A stretch of DNA of 6,250 bases from Ruminococcus sp. UBA4350. Its GTDB lineage: Bacteria; Bacillota; Clostridia; Oscillospirales; Ruminococcaceae. A program made the translations under genes and the position numbers. Where the stretch lies: assembly GCA_002394125.1 (NCBI GenBank), contig DGSY01000008.1, positions 1 to 6,250 of the forward strand, written 5' to 3'. The notes under the pieces are model-generated. The model saw only the letters and a list, made by a program, of their open reading frames with translations, did not search any database and was not told the origin of the DNA. Positions within the stretch are counted from its first letter, which is position 1. Every line of letters starts with the position of its first letter. This document shows, piece after piece, positions 1 through 5,527 of this stretch.

Positions 1-425
1 TCCTGCTTCTGCCGGACATTTTTCCGGTAGCCGTCCTTTTCCGATGCGCGGTAGACCTTCAGATAATCCGTCAGCTCTAAGAGCAGATACCGCACGCCCC
101 GATCTTCGGCTTCGGGAATGCGTGATACATCCACACCGGCAAACGGACGGAGATCTTCGAGCGATGCAAAGGCCGCGTGTATGCCGTCCCTTTCAAATTC
201 ATGCTCGCTGATACTTACAAGCCGCCAGCCGTCGGATTCCATCAGCACTTCAAGCTGTTCCCAATCCGCATCCAGAAATGCCTCCGGCACAAGAATGTCA
301 ATGTCATCGGGAGCGAGTCTCGCGCCGAGCCGCCGCTCCAGTCCGAGCGAGCCGAACAGCAGCGGCGTGATATGCAGCTTTTGATTCAACAGTCCAGCGA
401 TGTGCAGAAAAGCCGTATATTTCAC
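1..425 (-). CDS. Nucleotidyltransferase-fold protein, 5' part (3' end beyond window)
   Basis: The reading frame is open from a GTG at 423-425 to the window's left edge, giving 141 residues with no stop. The start is chosen because AAGGAG (433-438) sits 7 bases upstream and the protein begins MKYTAFLHIAGLLNQ. Residues 21-29 read PLLFGSLGL and residues 40-43 DDID, which is the GS-x(n)-DxD signature of the minimal Pol-beta-type nucleotidyltransferase superfamily. D99 in GVDV could be the third metal-binding Asp. The end (TDYLKVYRASEKDGYRKN) resembles a small Firmicutes family often carried as hypothetical, and sometimes labelled phosphoribosylanthranilate isomerase in databases; that label does not fit the visible motifs. 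Substrate and role are unknown. It lies 61 bases after the transglutaminase gene on the same strand, so it may be co-transcribed, but a GC-rich hairpin lies between. Fold assignment is fairly sure; activity is inference. Confidence 0.8.
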   Translation of the reverse strand, partial: MKYTAFLHIAGLLNQKLHITPLLFGSLGLERRLGARLAPDDIDILVPEAFLDADWEQLEVLMESDGWRLVSISEHEFERDGIHAAFASLEDLRPFAGVDVSRIPEAEDRGVRYLLLELTDYLKVYRASEKDGYRKNVRQKQ

Positions 426-432
426 TGATTCT

Positions 433-438
433 CTCCTT
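433..438 (-). promoter_or_regulatory. Ribosome binding site fixing the GTG start
   Basis: AAGGAG on the minus strand, 7 bases before the GTG at 423-425. No ATG in the same frame lies near it, so this site decides in favour of the GTG start of the nucleotidyltransferase-like gene. Confidence 0.75.
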
Positions 439-452
439 TTCCGGCAATAGCG

Positions 453-482
453 ATGCGGGCACGTTTTACTCCGCGCCCGCAC
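453..482 (-). other. GC-rich hairpin between transglutaminase and nucleotidyltransferase genes
   Basis: Arms 453-463 and 472-482 pair over 11 positions (two G-T pairs on the minus-strand RNA) around an 8-base loop. The hairpin begins 5 bases past the TAA stop of the transglutaminase gene. It has no U-run after it on the minus strand (it continues ATCGCTATTG), so it is not a classical intrinsic terminator. It may protect the 3' end of the operon message or partly attenuate read-through into the next gene. Confidence 0.5.
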
Positions 483-486
483 TGCA

Positions 487-3021
487 TTATTTCACGATAT
501 GCCTGCCCCAGCGCAGCCAGAGCTTCCGCAGCGGCTTTGCTTTGCGGTACATTTCCGCGGCAAGCTGTTCCGCGGTTTTGCGAATGGTCTTCGCATCGGC
601 TGCTGCAATGCCGCTCCGGCTGAATACCGACGTCTCCTGTATCTCGACGGCACGGAGGATTCTGCCCGGCGGCAGCAATGTGCATTGCTCCTCAGCCATT
701 TCCGCATATTCGATATGGCCGAGCTGCTTCTGCTCAATGCCGTAAATCCGCAGCAGATGCACGATAAATTCATACGACGCAAGCGCCGCTTTATTCGGAT
801 CCTTGTCATGCATCGCCTTGTCGCGCCGCTCCGTGATCAGACGGTGCAGCAGCCAGTAAAGCACGATCACCGCCGCGATGCCGAGAACCGTCAGAACGAT
901 ATGCAGAATCTTCGACACCGTTTCCGGCGACATTCCGCCGCTGTTCTCCGGCATGGTACCGGGCGCTGTCGTGGTGGTCTGCTGCTGTGTCTGTGACTGC
1001 GGTGCGGTAGTCTCCGGAGCAGGCACCGGTACAGCGGTTGTGGTAGTATCCGGCTGCACCTCCGAAACGACCGGTGCGGTCGTCTCAATCGGTGTATGCC
1101 ACGACTCCATGACGGTCTCGGTGAATTCAAACGGGATCCAGCCGTAGCCCTTGACATAGATCTCTGCCCATGCATGAGCGCGGTCATCGGGGATATAGAC
1201 ATCGTAGCCCTCGTCCTTTTTGCCCGTGATGAAATCATTCGTCGTCAGCACATAGCCCTGACAGTAGCGCGCAGGAATGCCGCAGATCCGGCACAGCACG
1301 ACAGCCGACGAAGCATAATGCGCACAGTAGCCGCGATGCCCCTGTGTGAGGAAATACTCCACGAAATCCTGATCCGCAGGCTGCGCACCGGGCTGCATGG
1401 TGTAATCCGCACGCTCCCAGATGAAATCGCGGATCGCATTCAGCTGCTGGTCAAGCGGCATCCCCGAAAGCGCCGACTGATACGGCGCAAACAGTTGCTT
1501 GATCCGCTCAATCGCCTCGGTATTCGGCAGCTTGACATACTGCTCATCGACCATGCCCTCATATTCCTCGATCAGCGGATCCGGCGAAGGTCTCTGGTTT
1601 TCCGTAAACATCCGCCAGTTGACCTGTGCATTGTTCAGCAGCCAGTAGGAATAATCCTGCTGACTTTCAAGCTGTGATTCCGTATCATACCGGAATTTGG
1701 TTCCGGCCTCGGCGACATACTGATACGGCAGATAGTTGACATTCTCGAAATTCAGCGCCTGCACTCTGCACCGCACGACCGGGAATTTGCCGTCGGCGAT
1801 ACGAAGCTCATCGGTGTGATCGGAATGGAAGATCGTCTGCGGCATCCGGTTTGCCTTTGTCAGACGGCGGAAAAGCCGCTGATGCCGCCGGTAATAGCCG
1901 TTCGGCGTCGCCCAGCCTCTGCCGGTGTACTCCGAGCGGACAACACCGCGCATATAGTAATCATCCGGCGCGGCCGCACCGCCGATCTCCATATGCAGAA
2001 CCGGTCTGCCGTCGAAATGCAGATCGCTGTTTTTCATCAGATCGACTTCATCGGAGATCACATTACCCTCGAAGATATCCGGCAGCGATTCAAAGAATCC
2101 GGCGATATCCTCGATCGTGATGCTCCGGTACCAGTTGACGATCGAATCGCGCCGTCTGTCGATCGACTCACTGCGGACATAGCGCGATGTGGAAAAGAGC
2201 GTGCCGCCTGCGAGCGCGAGTGCCGCCGCGAGCATGAATGCGGCAGCAGCCTCATGCGTCCCGAAGCGCTTTTCATTCTGTGCGGAGAACTGCGCCTGCA
2301 ATGCGGCGAAATCCCCCTGCTGTGATTCGACCTTATGCGGCGCGTGCTTCCGGCCGATCGCCAGCGAACCGATCCAGAAAAATACCATCATAAAGACGGC
2401 AACGCTGCTCGTTTCCAGACCGAAATACAGGCCGCATTCCAGAAACGGAAATGTCACCAGAAACCGGATCCAGAATCCGCTGCGGCTCGACTGCGTATGC
2501 GTCAGCAGCACATCGGAATATTCCAGCAGCGCCACAAGCGCCGCCGCGACCAGCACAAACACGAACCATATGCATTTGTTCTCGTCCCATGTACCGGCAT
2601 AGACCGGCGGTGTCTCCGGAAACGAATTCTGCCAGAGGATCGTTTTCCGCATGATGTGATAGATCGCGCCCGCGCCGACAACCGCCGCCTCACGGTATCG
2701 CAGCAGCAGCAGCGGGATCGCCGCAAACGATGACAGGATCATGAAGAATCCTGCCTTCGCGGATACGGCACGCGCTGTGCGCATGATGACGGTCACGGCG
2801 ATGATACCGGCAATGATCGGCTTCAGATCTACATTGAAATCGAAGAATCCGCGCATGACGACCAGTGTACCGATGCTGCCGCAGAGTGCGATCAGCAGCC
2901 GGATGACCTTGTCGAAGATCAGCGGACGCTCCTTCGTCGATACCTGCATCCCGTCCTGCACAAGAAGCCGGTTGTGCGGCGGATGATACGGCGGGGGCAG
3001 CGGCGGTCTCATCAAACTCAT
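487..3021 (-). CDS. Membrane transglutaminase-like (TgpA-type) protein
   Basis: An 844-residue protein. About seven hydrophobic segments lie in the first 280 residues (roughly 39-60, 67-86, 90-109, 151-173, 183-203, 205-223, 258-278). A large domain predicted to be outside the membrane follows (about 280-700), then one more membrane segment (703-727) and a tail of about 115 residues resembling DUF4129. The transglutaminase-like core is at about 520-640: Cys566 in GYCAHYAS, His616 in DRAHAWAEIY, and a third position at Glu632 in GWIPFEFT, where an Asp is usual. Residues 645-690 form a Thr/Gln/Pro-rich linker before the last membrane segment. The start at 3021 is chosen because its ATG overlaps the preceding stop as ATGA and GGAGGT (3030-3035) lies 8 bases upstream. 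A longer in-frame start at 3129 would lie inside the upstream gene. Family homologues (TgpA/YebA-like) are envelope proteins with papain-like fold. The reaction could be crosslinking or peptide cleavage; neither can be decided here. Confidence 0.9.
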   Translation of the reverse strand: MSLMRPPLPPPYHPPHNRLLVQDGMQVSTKERPLIFDKVIRLLIALCGSIGTLVVMRGFFDFNVDLKPIIAGIIAVTVIMRTARAVSAKAGFFMILSSFAAIPLLLLRYREAAVVGAGAIYHIMRKTILWQNSFPETPPVYAGTWDENKCIWFVFVLVAAALVALLEYSDVLLTHTQSSRSGFWIRFLVTFPFLECGLYFGLETSSVAVFMMVFFWIGSLAIGRKHAPHKVESQQGDFAALQAQFSAQNEKRFGTHEAAAAFMLAAALALAGGTLFSTSRYVRSESIDRRRDSIVNWYRSITIEDIAGFFESLPDIFEGNVISDEVDLMKNSDLHFDGRPVLHMEIGGAAAPDDYYMRGVVRSEYTGRGWATPNGYYRRHQRLFRRLTKANRMPQTIFHSDHTDELRIADGKFPVVRCRVQALNFENVNYLPYQYVAEAGTKFRYDTESQLESQQDYSYWLLNNAQVNWRMFTENQRPSPDPLIEEYEGMVDEQYVKLPNTEAIERIKQLFAPYQSALSGMPLDQQLNAIRDFIWERADYTMQPGAQPADQDFVEYFLTQGHRGYCAHYASSAVVLCRICGIPARYCQGYVLTTNDFITGKKDEGYDVYIPDDRAHAWAEIYVKGYGWIPFEFTETVMESWHTPIETTAPVVSEVQPDTTTTAVPVPAPETTAPQSQTQQQTTTTAPGTMPENSGGMSPETVSKILHIVLTVLGIAAVIVLYWLLHRLITERRDKAMHDKDPNKAALASYEFIVHLLRIYGIEQKQLGHIEYAEMAEEQCTLLPPGRILRAVEIQETSVFSRSGIAAADAKTIRKTAEQLAAEMYRKAKPLRKLWLRWGRHIVK

Positions 3022-4274
3022 ATCACCGCACCTCCGCGTTCCAGCACTTCCGTCTCGAAATCCGGCTCCGGAATCTTGACGGGATTGACATTCGGATGAA
3101 CCGGCTTTTGCAGCAGTACCGGGATACACCGGAATGCATACGCATTCTCGGACGGCACATTTTCATCCTTCGGTGCGACCACAAAAAAGACCGTGATCCG
3201 CTCCGAATTCGGTGCGGAGATCAGCAGCTCGGTCAGCTCTCTGTCAAGCTGCGGCGTAAAGAGCAGAATGCGCTCATATGCACCGCTGCCGCTCAGAAGC
3301 TCGTCCTCTGCGGAAAGCAGCGCAGGGCGTTCGTCGGGTACGGCCGGCGGCTCCTTGACGATATGGCGCAGCCAATGCACCGCATCATCCAGATTCGTAA
3401 AGCGCTCCGACTCGGTAAAGCCATGCTCCTTATGATAGCCGGCGACCGAGAATCCGAGTCCCTGCTCCGAAAGCTGTGCGGCTGCGGAGAAAAATGCCGA
3501 AAGCATCGTATCCACACGCAGTGCAGATGCCGGCTTTTCACTGATATGACGGTAATCTGCCATCAGCAGACAGCCCGACGATAGCGGCAGACTGTATTCC
3601 TTGACCATAAGATTATCCAGCTTGGAGCTGAGCTTCCAGTGGATCCGCGAGATCAGATCGCCCTCGCGGTAAATATGCATATCGAAGATCTCAGAGGGAT
3701 CATCGCCCTGCTGAGTCTTGGAGTATTCCGAGGAATCGGAATCAGGCTGCGGGACAGGCGGCCATTCCTCCGGCAGCATCACCGCCGGCTCCGGCATGAC
3801 GACAACTGCATCCTCCAGATTCAGCCGGATCGTCCGGTGAAACAGGCGCAGTGCATCGAACACGACCAGCTTTGTCACACGGAAATACATCACACCGCAG
3901 GTGATCGTGTGAAAAATCAGCCGGACACGCTCTGTATCAAGCGCTGCGATCGGCACGACATAGGTGATCTCCTCCGGATCGCCGGAAAGACTGTTGCGGT
4001 ATTCGACTGTGACCTGTGCATTCGCACAGGAAAAAATGCTGCGGTTCGTGATTTGCAGAACCCACTGAAAGACCTTGCCCTTCATGACCGGCCCGCGGCT
4101 GTGATACAGACCGATTTTCAGCGAACGCTTCAGGATAATGACACTGATCCAGAGCGGGATCGGAAAGATCAGTGCAAAGATCAGCAGCTCCAGCGAGAGC
4201 TTTCCGCGATAGAGAATGAAAAAGAGGATCAGAATGACCAGCAGCACCGCATACAGCAGCTTTGCACGCTTCAT
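3018..4274 (-). CDS. DUF58 domain protein, membrane-anchored
   Basis: A 418-residue protein with two N-terminal hydrophobic segments (about 6-22 and 28-48), a beta-rich middle, and the DUF58 signature at about 197-227: EIFDMHIYREGD, then RIHWKLSSKLDNLMVKEY. This matches the family pattern of Tyr, Gly-Asp, a Trp-Lys pair and a Lys-Glu. The segment FDALRLF (139-145) corresponds to the family's usual Asp-x-x-x-Leu-Phe turn. The C-terminal part (about 230-420) is likely the von Willebrand A-like fold reported for this family, but a metal-site DxSxS motif is not evident; the equivalent stretch reads MADYRH. The ATG at 4272-4274 overlaps the moxR stop as ATGA, and GAAGGG (4282-4287) lies 7 bases upstream. 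Partners are presumably the MoxR ATPase and the transglutaminase protein encoded on either side. Biochemical function is not established. Confidence 0.92.
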   Translation of the reverse strand: MKRAKLLYAVLLVILILFFILYRGKLSLELLIFALIFPIPLWISVIILKRSLKIGLYHSRGPVMKGKVFQWVLQITNRSIFSCANAQVTVEYRNSLSGDPEEITYVVPIAALDTERVRLIFHTITCGVMYFRVTKLVVFDALRLFHRTIRLNLEDAVVVMPEPAVMLPEEWPPVPQPDSDSSEYSKTQQGDDPSEIFDMHIYREGDLISRIHWKLSSKLDNLMVKEYSLPLSSGCLLMADYRHISEKPASALRVDTMLSAFFSAAAQLSEQGLGFSVAGYHKEHGFTESERFTNLDDAVHWLRHIVKEPPAVPDERPALLSAEDELLSGSGAYERILLFTPQLDRELTELLISAPNSERITVFFVVAPKDENVPSENAYAFRCIPVLLQKPVHPNVNPVKIPEPDFETEVLERGGAVI

Positions 4275-5248
4275 ACCTGCGCCCTTCTCAGCCGCGGCAC
4301 CGGCGTGTGTTCGAGGATCTCGCCGATCACCTGCTCCGCGGTGACATTTTCCGTGCGGGCGCGGGCGCTGAGCAGCATCCGGTGTGCAAATGCCTCGACG
4401 ACGATCACGCGGATATCATCCGGCGTGACAAAATCCCTTCCGCGCACAAGCGCCGTCGCACGGGCGGCACTGCACAGTGCAAGCGAGCCGCGCGGGCTGA
4501 CGCCGAGCTTGACCATCGGATGATTGCGCGTTGCAGCGGAAAGCTCCGCGATATAGCGCAGAATCGCCTTGTCCACATAGACCTCTGCCGCCGTATCCTG
4601 AAGCCGCAGCAGCTCGTCCTGCGTAATGACCGGCTGCAGTCTGTCCAGCGGATTCTCATTGCTGCGCGCCTGCATGATCCGCACCTCGCTTTCGAGATCC
4701 GGATAACCCATGTGCAGCCGGAGCATGAAGCGGTCGAGCTGCGATTCCGGCAGCATCTGCGTACCGACAGATCCGGTCGGATTCTGTGTTGCGAGAACAC
4801 AGTAGGGCTCCGGCAGCATATAGGTCGTGCCGTCCACCGTGACGGCGGATTCCTCCATCAGCTGCAAAAGCGCGGACTGCGTTTTCGGCGATGTACGGTT
4901 GATCTCATCGGCAAGCAGCAGATTGCAGAATGCTGCGCCCTTCTGAAACTCCATTTTGCCGGAGTCCTTGCGATAGACCGAGAAGCCGGTAACATCGCTC
5001 GGCAGCACATCCGGCGTAAACTGGATGCGGTGATAGTCGAGGTCGAGTGTGCGGGCAAAGGCAAGGGCAAGCGTAGTCTTGCCGACACCGGGCATATCCT
5101 CCAGCAGAACATGGCCGCGGGCAAGCATCGCCAGCAGCACTTTCAGTATGATCATATCCTTTCCGACGACAACGCTCTGTACCTCATGGAGGATCTGCTG
5201 CGAGAGCTCAGAGGCCTCCTTCGCCGAAAACAGTAAATTCTGACTCAT
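4271..5248 (-). CDS. MoxR-family AAA+ ATPase
   Basis: A 325-residue cytoplasmic ATPase of the usual MoxR length. Visible motifs: Walker A GVGKTT (54-59, Lys57), Walker B LLLADEINR (110-118, Asp114/Glu115), sensor 1 ATQNPT (153-158), arginine finger in ESQLDRF (168-174, Arg173) and sensor 2 SPRG (251-254, Arg253). All key residues are present, so it should be active. MoxR proteins act as chaperone-like remodelling ATPases, often with VWA/DUF58 partners; here the partner is the next gene, joined by an ATGA overlap. The start at 5248 (protein begins MSQNLLFSAKEA) is chosen for AAGGAG at 5259-5264, 10 bases upstream. An in-frame GTG at 5314 lies only about two bases inside the predicted transcript, lacks a ribosome binding site and adds a low-quality Arg-rich leader. 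The gene is first in the operon and follows a strong promoter. Confidence 0.95.
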   Translation of the reverse strand: MSQNLLFSAKEASELSQQILHEVQSVVVGKDMIILKVLLAMLARGHVLLEDMPGVGKTTLALAFARTLDLDYHRIQFTPDVLPSDVTGFSVYRKDSGKMEFQKGAAFCNLLLADEINRTSPKTQSALLQLMEESAVTVDGTTYMLPEPYCVLATQNPTGSVGTQMLPESQLDRFMLRLHMGYPDLESEVRIMQARSNENPLDRLQPVITQDELLRLQDTAAEVYVDKAILRYIAELSAATRNHPMVKLGVSPRGSLALCSAARATALVRGRDFVTPDDIRVIVVEAFAHRMLLSARARTENVTAEQVIGEILEHTPVPRLRRAQV

Positions 5249-5258
5249 GTTTGTATTA

Positions 5259-5264
5259 CTCCTT
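5259..5264 (-). promoter_or_regulatory. Ribosome binding site of the moxR-type gene
   Basis: AAGGAG on the minus strand with a 10-base spacer to the ATG at 5246-5248. The spacing is slightly long, but it is the only good site nearby and it rules against the upstream GTG at 5314. Confidence 0.7.
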
Positions 5265-5271
5265 CTGTTGT

Positions 5272-5300
5272 CCGCGGCGGATCGGGCATATCGGCCGCGG
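5272..5300 (-). other. GC-rich hairpin in the operon leader
   Basis: A perfect 7-bp stem (CCGCGGC at 5294-5300 pairing with GCCGCGG at 5272-5278, as read on the minus strand) with a 15-base loop. It lies within the predicted 5' leader of the moxR operon and ends 8 bases before the ribosome binding site. It could stabilise the message or tune translation. It matches no riboswitch class I recognise, and the leader (about 68 bases) is short for one. Confidence 0.45.
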
Positions 5301-5322
5301 CATGGTTCGGGCACTGTTTTCT

Positions 5323-5351
5323 ATTATATCATAAAATCGTGCATTTGTCTA
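5323..5351 (-). promoter_or_regulatory. Sigma-A type promoter for the moxR-DUF58-transglutaminase operon
   Basis: On the minus strand, a -35 element TAGACA (5346-5351) stands 17 bases before a perfect -10 element TATAAT (5323-5328), preceded by TGA that gives an extended -10. One mismatch from the -35 consensus and ideal spacing suggest a strong housekeeping promoter. Transcription would start near 5316, leaving a leader of about 68 bases before the moxR start. A second TATAAT lies just upstream (about 5355-5360) but has no acceptable -35 at 16-18 bases. Confidence 0.8.
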
Positions 5352-5420
5352 CTCTATTATATGAGTTTGATTGTAAATTTTTCCGTTTCTGCCCGATTTA
5401 ACTACGTTTCGAGTGAGCGT

Positions 5421-5461
5421 TGGTAGAGAATATAAGCGTGAATGCCACTTTTTTTCTACCA
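5421..5461. repeat. Imperfect inverted repeat, candidate recombinase-binding site
   Basis: TGGTAGA (5421-5427) is the exact inverse of TCTACCA (5455-5461), with 27 bases between. The right arm is also part of the first unit of the 12-bp tandem repeat. It lies between the integrase gene and the operon promoter, where an attachment site would be expected. The assignment as an attachment or binding site is inference from position only. Confidence 0.4.
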
Positions 5462-5473
5462 TTTTTTCTACCA
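5450..5473. repeat. Exact 12-bp tandem direct repeat (TTTTTTCTACCA x2)
   Basis: Two identical head-to-tail 12-bp units at 5450-5461 and 5462-5473. The first 11 bases recur at 5580-5590 inside the 3' end of the integrase gene, in the same orientation. On the minus strand the unit reads TGGTAGAAAAAA. Short direct repeats beside an integrase gene are typical of arm-type integrase binding sites or of element ends, but no experimental match is claimed. Confidence 0.7.
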
Positions 5474-5527
5474 AAATCACACGTTTTTTGATTTCTTTTT
5501 CTTGATTCCACTTTCGTTGATTATATT

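Noticed and set aside
3022..3129. A 36-codon longer start for the transglutaminase protein.
   Set aside because: It lies wholly within the DUF58 gene. The ATG at 3021 has the ATGA overlap and a well-spaced GGAGGT.
3639..5236. Long plus-strand open frames (294 and 324 codons) opposite the DUF58 and moxR genes.
   Set aside because: They are shadows of GC-rich coding sequence on the other strand. The peptides are Arg/His/Gln-rich without recognisable domains, and the minus-strand frames carry clear family motifs.
5249..5314. N-terminal extension of the MoxR protein from a GTG at 5314.
   Set aside because: The GTG is about two bases from the predicted transcription start, has no ribosome binding site, and encodes an Arg-rich leader unlike MoxR proteins. 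The ATG at 5248 has AAGGAG.
5300..5480. Possible tRNA fragment as integration target at the element junction.
   Set aside because: No cloverleaf, T-loop or CCA-type 3' end could be made out on either strand.
5474..5494. Weak hairpin AAATCA/TGATTT downstream of the integrase stop, considered as its terminator.
   Set aside because: The stem is only six mostly A-T pairs, with no proper U-run on the minus strand (it continues TTGGTAG). Support is too weak.
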